DNA from: Plazaster borealis
Taxonomy: Eukaryota > Echinodermata > Asteroidea > Forcipulatida > Labidiasteridae
Direction: 5' to 3'
Assembly (NCBI GenBank): GCA_021014325.1
Contig: CM037466.1
Coordinates: forward strand, 16,022,765-16,086,764
DNA length: 64,000 nucleotides
The translations under genes and the position numbers were made by a program. Below, piece after piece: positions 1-11,974 of the stretch (its first letter is position 1; the number at the start of each line of letters is the position of its first letter). The notes below the pieces were generated by a model, which did no database searches, had not been told where the DNA came from, and saw only the letters and a program-made list of their open reading frames with translations.

Positions 1-351
1 TAAGAATTTCACGTGACTCACTGACTCATGGTTTGGAATAAAATAAACTAAAACTTCCTGACTTCTGCAGGATATTATACACTGTTAAGTGTGAAGTCGG
101 GACTAAGAAACTTTCGCTGAATTAAGACACAGTGTTTTCCAACCTAGACCGAACTTCTTAGAGCTAACCTAGAGGAAAACTAATCAAACAAAACATAATA
201 TGTTTATTTGCCATGTATAATTACAACTGTGCTTAGCAAATGTATCAGCTTAGCAGTTCTTTGAATTTAATTACAGGAAACAGAGGTCAAAACCAGAAAC
301 CAGGAAAAGGAGCATAACACTATGGTTTCAGTAAACAGTCGTTTCCTTTAC

Positions 352-447
352 CTCTATTTTGCCACTCAGACCGTTGAGGGTGTCTACGCTGTTCCGTATT
401 GCTTCACGCTTCCCTCTGATTGCGGCGAGGTAACTCTCTAGTTTCTC
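352..447 (-). CDS. TRIM exon 4: start of coiled coil
   Basis: The exon is 96 bp, phase 0, with acceptor TTATTAG and donor GTAAAG. It encodes 32 residues beginning EKLESYLAAIRGKRE, with heptad-like spacing of Leu, Ile and Val and many charged residues. It directly follows B-box 2, as expected for a TRIM protein. The next exon is outside the window. Confidence 0.8.
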
Positions 448-2667
448 CTAATAATGATGATAAGAGCAATAAATGAGTAATTAATTCGATTTCTTAAATT
501 ATTAATAAAGAGGAGTTGCAATAAAAAAGTAGATCAGTTTCTCACCTTAACAATGGTATATTTCCTCTCAATGATGGACATCTTGTGTTTGGCGTGAGTG
601 CCGCTGAATTTGCACCGGTGGCAGACGGGCTTCTGACAGCCATCACAGTACATCGTTACCCTCTCGGTCGGATGCTCGGTGCAGGTGATCGTCTAAACAT
701 CAATACAGATTTGGAAACATGAACTTCATTATTTTCCAAACTGTGCGCAGAAGTTAGAATACAATCATAAACACCTTGTGAAGACAGTCAACACTACTTT
801 AATAGGCAAACCACTTTTTGTTTCTCCACATTGAGTGGCTCCCCTTGCTCGGGCGAATTCAAATTAAAATATTTAAAAATAATAATAATAAAAGTAATGA
901 GCGAAACTCTTATTAACCTCATTGTGAACATCACTCTTTGAAAAGCACCCAATCTGATAAAACAATGGTAAATACTTCATAAGGCATTGACATAATTATA
1001 TGCAACTTTAAGCAAGACAAAATTCTATATGACTGATAAACCAGAGTCCATAATGTCCCGAATGAATTGAGGCGACATCTCATTAAGACGATAACTCTAT
1101 AGTGTGATGAAATAAAAGAAGTAATACAAACCAAGTCATTCTTAAGTAATATAAACCAAGTTGTTCTTAATATAAATCAAGTTATTCTAAACTGGGATTC
1201 ACCCTTCCATCCAAGTTATCTGGTGTTAAGCATTACCCAGATTCAACAAAACAATTACCTTAGGCCTGAAGTTATGTGTCGGTCCAATATGTTCATGTTG
1301 AGCCCTAGAAGTTCCCCACACATGGAAGTTCTTGTAACACTCGTTACAGTAGCTGATTTTGCAGTCCAGACAGCTTTTGGTTGCGTCTAGCGGAGGTTTG
1401 ACCTTACACAGTCCGCACGGGATACTTGCAGCCTTCTTGGCGGCTAGCTTGAACCTACGGCGAGAACGAAAACAACGTGAAGTTGACATTGAAGATAAAG
1501 TTTCCGCGTATTCCGTAAAAAAACGGTGCATTCCGCTTTTACCTTATAGCTTATGGAAAATACACGGTTAAGGCAACATGAGGTATCTCAAGTTTGGGCA
1601 TACTTCCAGGCGAATTGTGAAAACATGTTTTCGAGTTTGTTTATACGGTAATGAGAAGCTGGTTGGTAAGATGTCTTCTTGAGTGGTTACATTTGCCGTT
1701 CCGAGAAAAATATAGTTTGACAGATGAAGCGTGGTCGACAATTAAAACGGCACTATAGCATAAAACATTTGTGCAAAAACTGTTGCCGTGTCTAGCAGAA
1801 AAATGAAAACACCATTCATTTAAGTTATTTCAACGAATAAAACTTCTTAGTCCAGCCAAAATAGTATCATCTGAAGCGACTTGAATGTTTTCGCATTATA
1901 ATTTGACGAAGAGATGAAATCCAGTATAATTTGACGAAGAGATGAAATCCAGTCCGCGGCATTCAATCATTCTTTCCAGATCAATCTTTCTCGAACTCGA
2001 AGTGCAGTACCGAGAGCTTGGACGTCGACCGTGTCCTTGGTACATCTTTAAGGACGAGGCCAGAAGATATTTTGCGCCTCAAACACTTTCGAAGTTGACC
2101 TTAGATAAATTCATGCCAGCAATTCAATCGCCCAGTATACTGTATGATCCATGTACGCACAGAAGACGAACAGCTCATGGGGGAAATGCATGCAGTTCCC
2201 CCGTGCCGTTTAGATCAAAAACAAGTTTGACAGGTTAGTGGTAAACTCGTTTTGATTATGTCATTTTAGTTTTTAGTTTTTATTGTTATTGACCCTGAAA
2301 TTTGATCTTTGATTTGTTGATTGATCAAACCTCAAGCATTTCGCGAATAGATAGAGATCTGAAGAAGAGTACCGGTATAATATTGCGTACAAGTTGATGA
2401 CCCCCAATGACCTACGATAAAACCTTCCATAAACAACTTGTTCAATTGGATTGTATCCAGATGAGGCTACGGATTCCTAAGAGACATGACTCAAGCATCA
2501 AGACCGTCTTCAGATCCATAAAATGGTTTCAATCTTTTCGTAAACATCTTGAGCAATGACATTTCAAATCATAAAAGTGCAAGTACTACAATTTTAGCTA
2601 AAGCAATCCTTAATTAAATAATGTTTTCTTTCTCTTTTTTTAGTGGTTAGCCTTATTTTAAGCAATA

Positions 2668-2716
<49 letters not shown>

Positions 2717-3423
2717 GCTGTTGTTGTTGTGTTGTTGTTGTTGTTTTCATTTACACTGCAGTTTGTTTGACGTCATATTATCCTTTACTAACCATACACG
2801 TAATTATGCAAGTGTGGAACAATTAAGGTCGTTTTAATGTCCCTAGTTTAGTTATGGCAGCTTTGCTTTTGAAAACATTTTTGAAAACAGAAAGTGTCTT
2901 ACCTGTCAACGATGACCTCCAAGGCAAAATTTCGGTAAAGTCCATTCAAACCCTTCTCACCCAGCTCTACGTTTTCTCGGCATGTTGGGCAGAAGAATTT
3001 TGTAGTATGGACACAAGCTAAAGACGTAACCGATTTTCCCTTCGATAAGGGAGTACCGTTCCCTCTTGGGCTATTCGCAGGCGATTCCGTCTGCCTCGAG
3101 GATGTTCGACCCGGTGTGCCGACTGCAGAGGGTGCCCCGCTGACTGTCGCCCTCCTCCGGAAGGACGAACGTGAGTTACTCCGAGACAGGGGCCGAGAAG
3201 GTGTTACCGGAAGTGACGCCACAGAGTTCGTTGGACTGGTTGCATTATTAAGGCTCTCGGAGGAGCTATTCTCTTGTCTGTCATTAGTTGTTGCTAGGGA
3301 GAGCACCTGCTCTTTAGCGCATCTGTGGCAGACGTTATGTTGACATGGCAACGACAACGGCGTTGTGAAGTAGTCCTGGCAAATTGGACAGATGAGTTCA
3401 CGTTCTAGGCTAGATGTATCCAT
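352..3423 (-). CDS. TRIM36/TRIM46-like E3 ubiquitin ligase, 5' half of gene (four exons)
   Basis: The coding exons join as 3423-2903, 1454-1259, 692-546 and 447-352, each with GT-AG ends and compatible phases (2, 0, 0, 0). The product begins with a RING finger (C12, C15, C27, H29, C32, C35, last pair FFCPTC near 145-148). A Ser/Arg-rich loop of about 110 residues interrupts it, as in vertebrate TRIM36 and TRIM46. B-box 1, B-box 2 and the start of a coiled coil follow. Segments such as GLNGLYRNFALEVIVDR and SYCNECYKNFHVWG are close to TRIM36/46. Class I TRIM proteins of this type are cytoplasmic, microtubule-linked ubiquitin ligases. The remaining coiled coil, COS, FN3 and SPRY parts would lie left of position 1. 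The family call is firm; the choice between TRIM36 and TRIM46 is open, and this may be the single ancestor-type gene of both. Confidence 0.9.
546..692 (-). CDS. TRIM exon 3: B-box type 2
   Basis: The exon is 147 bp, phase 0 at both ends. It begins TITCTEHPTERVTMYCDGC and continues through PVCHRCKFSGTHAKHK to IVK. This is the C-x2-H B-box 2 pattern with CDGC, CHRC and the closing H residues. The donor is GTGAG. Confidence 0.9.
693..1258. other. TRIM intron 2, no further feature
   Basis: AT-rich intron between the two B-box exons. I see no second gene or recognisable transposon in it. Confidence 0.6.
1259..1454 (-). CDS. TRIM exon 2: B-box type 1
   Basis: The acceptor CGCCGTAG is followed by RFKLAAKKAASIPCGLC, and the exon ends NFRPK at a GTAATT donor. 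Zinc ligands follow the B-box 1 pattern: CGLC, CLDC, CNEC, then H residues in AQHEH. The 196-bp length fits the phase-2 entry and phase-0 exit. Confidence 0.9.
1898..1953. repeat. 28-bp perfect tandem duplication
   Basis: The unit begins ATAATTTGACGAAGAG and occurs twice with no difference between copies, which implies a recent duplication inside the TRIM intron. Confidence 0.95.
2669..2746. repeat. (GTT)n microsatellite
   Basis: About 25 GTT units with two small interruptions (a GCT and a missing T). The poly-Leu reading frame across it is an artefact of the repeat. Confidence 0.97.
2903..3423 (-). CDS. TRIM exon 1: RING finger with Ser-rich insert
   Basis: The ATG at 3423 gives MDTSSLERELICPICQ. 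A frame-open stretch runs upstream to 3498, but a good acceptor (pyrimidine-rich tract ending in CAACACAG) sits just above the ATG, so the exon probably starts at 3442 with a short 5' UTR and a further non-coding exon upstream. The donor is GTAAG after GTTGACAG at 2903, leaving two bases of an Arg codon. The insert between the RING halves is rich in Ser, Thr, Arg and Pro and is probably disordered. Confidence 0.88.
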
Positions 3424-3442
3424 GGTTACTTTAAACTGATAC

Positions 3443-6400
3443 CTGTGTTGACAAACAAAATTATAATGAGCTGGTGATTCGGTCTCAAAAATGTGCATCT
3501 CTTATTGATTATCTTTCTGTAAAATTGTCGCTCCGTAATATACAACTCAGATAGGACCTACTCATTTTATAACATGGACTAAATAAAATTACTGTTAAAA
3601 CAAAACAAAAAAGCAGCCTTGACATAATTTCTTCCCAATTGGCGTTAAGAACAAACACGTATTCACGTCTGTCTTGATTGTGTTGTATAATTCCCATCAT
3701 TTCCCATTGCCCAGTGTATCCAAAAATACCCCCATCTCGTGACCGGAATTTTCTGCTAGAAAGAAGCCCCAAATGCGATTATGCAAAACCGATGAGTATA
3801 ACCAGGAAGCTTCCATGTATTTTTAGACCAAGTTTCCCGTCTGTATTTAAGCCGTCTCAGCTCGTGGCTTGTCAAGTCTCTATCCGGCCAAAACCCAGGA
3901 CTTGAACTACACCGATCCTGACGTAGACTGTTTAGAACAGAAGCTATGAATCCGCCCGTACTTCACGCTGATAGACTTGACCTTTCAATGCCGGTTATTT
4001 ATATATAGTCCTCACTAATAAGTGTTTAACATCGAAAGTTTTGCCAACACGCCTATGCTATGATTTATAGCTGATTACAAACCCATATGTTTTCTGAAAA
4101 TGAACGTTAACTTTTCACATTTATTTTCACAGTTGGTGAATCAACAGGGGTTGCTGTTAAATCTTAATTACAGAAACACATTTCGACAATCAGTTGGAAT
4201 GCCTCAACATATGGCGTGGATGTATAATATAAATAATTAGTGTAGGCCCTATATCAAGGACGTTTAATACTTCAGAAATTCAACTGGTCATCTCTTTGTA
4301 GAACCCGATTGAAACTGCCTCAACTGTGTTTTAAAAAAATACCAGAAAAACATTGATCTTAAAGCATGCGTTGCTTGAGTTCAAAACAAACATAGCGCTC
4401 TTGGAATTATCCATGGAGCTGATTTGTGTTATGATAATGAGCCGCCATTTTTGCTCACGAGGACAAAATAATATTGTATTTTTGTTGATCTAAAGAAACG
4501 GTTGACTGTGACCTGCATACAAACAATGCGTATTGTGGCTATATCATTATGATAATTTCAATCATTGTAGTTTATTGTGCCATTTAAAGATGGGATCCCA
4601 ATTTTTAAACAGATATATGCTACAGATGATAAGCTCACTGACTGTAAATCAAGATAATGTACAACATTGGTTGTAAGCATAATTGCTACACTGGTAGAAT
4701 AGAATAGGTCAAATATAGGTTCAACTTCAACAAAAACATGTAAACAACGATGACAGAATTGTGTTGCGCCATTAGACGGATCATGAAAACAGCTTTCAAA
4801 CGAATGTTTGCCTACGACGGAAAACGTTCATATTTGTGTACCTCGAGTTTAATCCCATGCAGTTGAAGGAGAAGAACAACCTCTTGAGACTTCTATTAAA
4901 TCATTCACTAATTAGTTATTGAATCGGGAACATTAAATAATTGAATGACTAAATGAGTTGTATATCTCAGTATAGTTAATTAAATTGTTTGTAATTTTTA
5001 CTCATGCATTGTCATTTGCATGTAAATGTTATGCTGTTTCACAAACAGAGAGTGAGTACCCTCAGCTTGGTGCAAGCGTGTACCAGGGCTCTGCATAGCC
5101 TCGTTCGCGCCTGCTGGCCCCACTGCCCAGCTCCACATGCCGCCTTATTGCCAAGGACACGATGTATACATCACACAGAACATCATTTCATAAATTACAT
5201 TAGGATTAATTTACAAAGAATCCCGGGGCGTGCTTGTTGGGGAGTGAGTATAGCGACTCAACATCTGACCTGCTAAATTAACGATGGCCAATGCCCCGAA
5301 TAACTGACACGATGGGAGGTTTTAGCAGAGCGCTGCCATTCCATAGAGCCCACGGTAACAGACCCACCGTAAACATTGTGTCTAAATTACTGTTTTAAGA
5401 GAACACATGTAATTATCGGCATGTTATTTTGTTTGTTGTGAAGACACTCCTACAGCTTGCAAAGTGGAATTATGTGACGCATTTATATGTTTACTTGACA
5501 CACACACCTTTTGTTGCCGCTGAGTTACCTGCAGAATTAATTCAGACAAACTAAATTAACGCAGAAAAAAATAGTTAGGCCTATTCTATTATCTGAGTAT
5601 CTGCATCAACCTGTATCAGACATTATCATTCTGCAGTAATTTTGCATGACACAACTGTGAACATTTCTTTTCAGACAAGTAATACATCCAAGGAAAAACA
5701 AACTATCTATCCATCGATCAAGTTTTTCGATTATTTTGAAGATTACACTACCGGGTATTTAATTGAATTATGAAAATTCCTGATACCACAATTTTGGTCG
5801 TTTCCCTGTCCGGAAGTACCAATTAAATAAAAAGCAAAGAACATTTTAAATATATATATATATGTTACTCTCTTTTTAAAACCCATTTGAATAAAAGCTG
5901 TTAATAGATTATATATGAAGACAGGTAATTTAAAAAAAAATCATAATTGTTTCCTATATGTATTGTTTACGCATAACGCTTGTGTGTATTTTATAAAAAT
6001 ACAAAAATAAATTTCCATACAGAGAAAATAAAGGTAGTTTTATTGAGTTGATTTCACTTGAATTTAATACTATTCTGATAGGAAACGTGCCAAGTTCGCA
6101 AATCAATACTTTTAAATCCATTCTTAAACCATCATTCAAAACATGTCACCCTTTCGTATTCAAAACTTGTTTCGTCTAGGTGTATGTCACCTTAAAAACT
6201 ATGGTAAACATCAATCATGTGTATATACATAAAGGCCTGAAAGCGCAGAGACTTCATTTGCCACGGGACAGAGACTTCATTTGCCCTGGGGGGAGACAGA
6301 AGAGTAATGAAAAGCACATTCTATTTATTATGAAAGAAAAAAGCAAATCTAATAAGCGGCGTGCAAACAATAATGTCGCAAGAACAATAATGCCAAGGGA

Positions 6401-9400
6401 GACATTGTCCTATGATCCAATCACAAGCAGAATATAAGACTGCATGTGGTTCATTGAATATGAAATAATGGTTGTCTGTGAACGGGAGGCTTTCAGAAGG
6501 AAGTGCAGCTCAACATCCATCTCTCATCGTCTCGCAGTAAAATGCTGCCATTGATAAGTGCGCGTATACCGCGTTGTAACAGGAACTATACAGGGCATCA
6601 TTTTGTAAAACGTGTTGATGTTGGAAAACGTTTTCAAGCTCAATGATGTAAAGTCACTGTTTATTTCATCCAGTGATAAAAATGGGTACGTTTTTAATTA
6701 AAGAAGTATAAATAAATAAATAAAAGCTAAAGTTAGTTTGACTGTCACGTAACTTCACATTCACAATGTACATCATAAAAATGGGTTGTATCCAAAGACG
6801 GTGGTGACAGATATTGCCCGGACTAAAAGGAAAGCTTCCAGTGCATGTGTGTTACATACAGACCACATGACCCTCCGAATGTACGTAGTGCGCCTTTAAC
6901 CACATGCGACAGTAATTTGCATACAGCTGATGTATATTTCCGTTGTGTACTTGAACCACAGCAGCACCGTAGATTTGGCTCCCGTCTGTGTTTAACAATG
7001 GCAAGTTAATTGATTAATTTATTGATATAACTTATTGTAGACGGTTGAAAATACAACATGTTTATAAAAACTGGTTGTTTTTATGGGATTGATACTTGAT
7101 TGTCTTGACCAACACTAGAAAATTGTTGTTCAAGGAAACATGATGACTGTTTGAATTGTTCTCACAGAATATTGTTTGCACATAATTACTAACAAAAGTT
7201 TAAACATAAAAGGCGGGAATCCAAAAAAATTGCAATTTTTTCGAAACAACTATCACTTCTGATATGGCCTTCTTTTAAATGCAAATTCAGCCAAAATTGA
7301 CTCTAAGGGTGCACTGGATGACTAGAAGGAAATTGCATAAAAGATGAAGGAAATTGCATAAAAGATGAAGGAAATACTCTTAAAAATGAGCAGATCGTTA
7401 GATGGTGGGTGCACTGAATTCTAAACGAGATGATCAAGGCCATTCGATATAAAGCTTTTACTGCTGTCTTAATTGCAGAACACTTCACAGTGGATCGCAA
7501 CATTGCCTGAGGGTTGATCTGCTGTTACTGCGTTCAGGTTTCAACATTATACACAACTATCCTGCACATGCATTGAATTTGTCGAGATATGTCATTTTGT
7601 TTTTGTAAAATTCACGTCTTTGAAAAGAAAAACCCCAAGATAACAATCACATCTACTCTGAAAAATGAACATAATTATTTCTTATACCTACATTTGTATT
7701 ATTTTTACATTTGTTGATATTTATAATTTATTTATTTATTTATGTTTTTGCAGTAATGTGATAATATTAACTTTCCCTTGCAAACCTTATGATAAAAAAG
7801 AAGAGAGAATGGTCCAAAACTATTGATAAATTTGCGACTAGAGGAATTGCTCTTAACATTTCACAGAGAATTTATTACAGAACTGCTAAGATATTTCTCA
7901 GGGTTAGCTCTTAATACCGTAGCGGGTACCAAGGGTTCACACTTACAACATCTCAACTCACAAGGCAGATTTAATGTGATTACTGTACCAAACAACATGA
8001 GACTACTGAATAGATTGGCATGAAGCTCTATGGTTAAATCAACACAACTACACTTGAAGCAGTTTCTAGGTTGATTACATCCCGATGTAGAACATGAACA
8101 GTCGATTTCAGATAAAAACATGGCGCCAAAATATTGATTTGAAAACAACGCTATTAATATCTGCGGAGATTGTTTATGACTATTGCTCACTGACATCAAT
8201 TAAAAGTGCAATGTTCATCAACCAATGCGACGGTAGCTACCATAGAAAGGATCAAATAAAATTGACCGACTTTCAGTCAAAATCAAAATCATTTACAATT
8301 GACGTACCTTATTTTGCATACAGTAAATTCTAGTCAAATTGGTGTGTGACACTCACCCTTGATACGCGGAAATTCAGACAGAATATCAGTTCATAGTTTT
8401 GACAGGTTCACACCGCGAGTGAGAATGTTTTACTGATGCAGTTGCTGTCAACACAGCTGCTGCAAAGAGTCCTGTACTATACGTTGTTGCTGGTACGAGC
8501 ATATGAATAAAAACACAACTGCGGTGGGTATAAGAATAATCATTGGCCAAGGACGTTCCGTACAAATTGAAGGGTACTGTTGCAACATGCAGTTGGTGTC
8601 AATTCTGTAGGAAATTTGATTATGATCCCCATTTACCCCACCCTTCGCCATTTAAATGTTAAATAAGATAATGCATTTTATTGATTTCCAAAATCGTGTC
8701 ATTAGTTCAGTCGTTTTTCTGATTTTGCATCCTTAAAGGCGGATAACAATGCCTTACAAAGGGTTCCAAAGTTGTACATTGTACACACAGGAACATTTGT
8801 TGAACTTCTGTTGTTGTAGAGCAAAGGGTCAATAACTGTGTAAGGGGCTTTAATTTACATCGGTGTAGGGCACAAAGTGAAAACTACCCTTTCGTTTTGT
8901 ATCCATATGGTACAAGAATGTTCGCTTGTATCACAAGAAAGCGCTACTTTTATGAAGCCATAATTAATCTTAAATTATTACGAGGAACCAAAAAATACTA
9001 CAACCTGTTAATCTTATGGAATCGGTGTATTGAAAGTGATGCGTCAACCTTTCATCTAAATAGTTGATTTCCTCCTTTGATTGATGAAAGACTTCCTCAA
9101 TGAGGTTATGTGGTGATGCGTGATTATAAGGACGGGATATGATTCAAAAATAGCTTGGCTTACAAGGCAGACAATTAGCTCCATCTTAATGAACCTCCGG
9201 TTTTAACGGATTACACACACCATTATTTGTAATTAACAAAATTATTCTTGGAGAAAACTATTAGAACAAAAGTTAATTATTTTCTTCTTCTTTGCAAGAT
9301 CTGAGGTGAAGAATCGTTAAACCTGTAAAATTGCAGAGAAATTAAACATTAATCTTTAGTGTTGCTTGGATTTGTTACCTAGGTTCTTTGAGCACATAAG

Positions 9401-9480
9401 TCTTCTTTTGACTTCTCTATCAAGAAGAAATATTTCGTAAGTTGACTGGTGCTCGTGCGATTCTTACATTCCAATACTTT
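3443..9480. other. Intergenic stretch, no recognised gene
   Basis: AT-rich sequence upstream of the TRIM coding start. It may contain untranslated first exons of that gene. I see no conserved protein domain, tRNA or clear transposon ends. Short features include a (TA)n run near 5851-5863 and a 22-bp near-tandem repeat (GAAGGAAATTGCATAAAAGAT) near 7325-7370. Confidence 0.5.
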
Positions 9481-9876
9481 TTAAAGGCATCGTACACGTT
9501 TGGCAATGACTCTGATAATTAATGGCAATAAAAACTTACTTGGTAAGAAGTACAGCAACTTTGAATAGAATAATGCATTTTGAGAAACTTTTCACTTCGC
9601 AAGTACTGTGGTTATGGAAAAATATATCACTTTGTATCCCCCAAAACATTTGAATCTGAGAAGCGTTACGCGTAACGCTTCTCGTAGTGTGTATTCCAAT
9701 GCAGATTATTCTTTTTGCGTGGACATAACCGCTCCAGATTTTCGGCAATATCTCAAAAACGCTACCACCTTTTGAAATGAAATTTTCACAGGTTAGTTTT
9801 ATGGTATATATCTACAACTATATAGGTTTGAAACAAAAAATAGGCTCCAATTACCAAATGTGTACGATGCCTTTAA
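9481..9876. mobile_element. TTAA-flanked non-autonomous element, copy 1
   Basis: The left end TTAAAGGCATCGTACACG and the right end CGATGCCTTTAA are inverted copies, and TTAA is present at both borders. The inner terminal sequence (GTTTGGCAAT against ATTACCAAAT) also matches. The centre contains a perfect 26-bp palindrome at 9658-9683 (GAGAAGCGTTACG and its complement). No transposase ORF is present. TTAA target sites are typical of piggyBac and Kolobok elements; I cannot tell which. Confidence 0.8.
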
Positions 9877-11841
9877 CTGATAGGGCTAGACACATAAACC
9901 TTCGTGTACAATTCCTATACGAGAGAAAGGGCTCTCGGGTTATCTGTGCATATTAAAGATTGCATCAACACTTCACACTAGCTGCAATTCAAACCGCACT
10001 ATGTTTTAGTGAATATTGCTAATGACTTTCTGCTAGCATCTGATGATGTTGACTAAAGATCAAATAAAGTACAATAGATCTGCATAAACCAAAGATAAGT
10101 GTACAAAACCATAGACGGTGGAAGCCATAGCAAAACTCAATCCCTGTGTTAGACCTATATCGATCAATACAAAAACAATCAACTTGAAGTCAGGCTGGCC
10201 AAGGCTGATTTTATGCGAGAAATAAATAAGACACAGATAAAGATGGGGGGTTACAACAGGTGGAAAACAGCACACTGATCATGGCAAGAAAGGCAAATGT
10301 GACTTACTGATAACGAGGTAAAGAACCTCATGATGCTATAACTTAAGGCAAATCGTTGATAACAAACAAACACTATAAGAGAGAGGGTGAAGTTAGTTAT
10401 ACGGGGGCAATGATATAAATAAAGACTAGAGGTTCAAATTCTTGGTTATAAGGAGGTATAGGTCAAATGGGAATACAGAATATATGGAGGATGCAAGCTA
10501 ATTATTCAATATTGACTGATGAGGAGTGGATGGGAGCTATCTGGACCCCGTGATCTGTCAGTGATATGTCAACCAATTAAGAGCTTCCTCTCCCATGCCT
10601 GACGTGTTTAGAGATTCTTTTCAGAAGTTTTAGTTGAAACAAAGTAAAGATAAAAGATACAGTATTGCGTGTCTGAAATAACATAATTCTAAGGCAGGAC
10701 GATTCCGCAAGTTTCATATTTTACTATTCTTAAGAAATGCTGTACGAAACTGATCAAAATTCTGAATAGTGTTTCTTGCCAAAAAAAAGAAGAACCACAC
10801 GTTTAAACTTATGAGTGGCCTGCTGTCATTTATTTATGGTACAAGAGATGATTGTTGTACATTCTTAAAGACCCAACTACAGCCATCTGTTAACATTAAA
10901 ACATAGGCCTACTTTGAGCGTTGATTGGAAGGTTATGCACGGATGCATTAATGAGAATCAATTGTAAGAGTTCACAAGTAGTCTTTTCGTGGTATTATGG
11001 TTTACTTAAAAAGAAACCGTTCATTGCAGCCTGCCGGTTGAATTACAAAACAGCTTACATTAAAACTATAGAAAATGCATAAACAGATAGAAAATTGAGT
11101 TGACAGTAAGAACCACTGAGTGAAAAGGGAATCTAAAAAAGAGGCAGTAACTTGAAAACAATCAGGATCATACAAGGCACATAAACATTATTGCACAACA
11201 AAAAACACACTCATCTAAGGGAACATGAAAACCCACGATAATACACAATATTTTTAAAAACATACAAAACAAAAAGATAATTACCATAAATTACAAGGAT
11301 GGTGTGAGTGAACTGAGGGATTTTGTTGACAAGTCTGTTGAATAGGGAACTGGACTATTACTAAAAGAGCAGTTTTACATGGAACTTCATGACGAGTTGT
11401 TTTAGATCAAAGGTTCATAGAATGAGATATTTTGGATTTGACAAACCATTCATAAAATATATTTGAAATGTGATTTTAATTCAAAAGTTGTGTAAAGCCT
11501 GATTCTTCTAATATATAAAGGTTCCGGACCCAGAGTAGTTAATACTTGGTCATAATGAATAATGTTGCCTGGAATGATGCGAGACATTCTTTTTGGGATG
11601 GATTCTACTTGGTGGAGAAAGAGTGAGGGAAATACCTGAATACCAAATGGAGCTGCACATTATATAATGGGTCTGATATATTAGCCGTTATTCACAGTCA
11701 CTCAAGAAAGGACATAGTTATTGTGATGCCATGGAACGTTTTCTTTTCTAAAACACAATCCCCAACTCTGGTAGTTGCAACACTAGCTGAAACTAAAAAC
11801 TGGGTTCCCAAATAATACATGAATAACTTTTAATATCAAGT
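9877..11841. other. Intergenic stretch, no recognised feature
   Basis: AT-rich sequence with only short ORFs lacking any recognisable motif. I see no RNA gene or repeat boundary here. Confidence 0.5.
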
Positions 11842-11974
11842 TATAAACCACAAGGGAAACTGACCGAGTATTTTTGTATGATTTGGGGGTTGAGCAAAGA
11901 CAAATTGACTAGAGCGGGATTTGAACCAACGACCTCCGGTTTAACGTGCCGGCGCTCTACCACTGAGCTATCTA
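11842..11974 (-). mobile_element. tRNA-derived SINE, copy 1
   Basis: Read on the minus strand, the sequence starts with an A-box-like TAGCTCAGTGGTAGAGCG and a B-box-like GGTTCAAATCCCGC, followed by a tRNA-unrelated body ending CCCTTGTGGTTTAT. The anticodon arm does not fold with a 7-base loop, so this is not a working tRNA. The body and B-box match the copy near 41.9 kb, which supports a dispersed SINE family. Confidence 0.78.

Larger units (their letters stand above)
1455..2902. other. TRIM intron 1 with short repeats
   Basis: This intron lies between the RING and B-box 1 exons. It holds the 28-bp tandem duplication and the GTT microsatellite listed separately. A 98-codon plus-strand ORF at 1942-2238 shows no recognisable domain and is probably chance. 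Confidence 0.6.

Noticed and set aside
1942..2238. 98-codon plus-strand ORF in the TRIM intron
   Set aside because: No motif, no splice context, and it starts inside a tandem duplication.
2643..2837. ORF with a poly-Leu run
   Set aside because: Produced by the GTT microsatellite in a TRIM intron.
3424..3498. N-terminal extension of the TRIM exon 1 frame (MHIFETESP)
   Set aside because: A good splice acceptor lies between it and the MDTSSLE start, so it is probably intron.
11905..11974. Functional tRNA gene
   Set aside because: A and B boxes are present, but the anticodon arm does not fold properly and the sequence recurs at 41.9 kb as a repeat.
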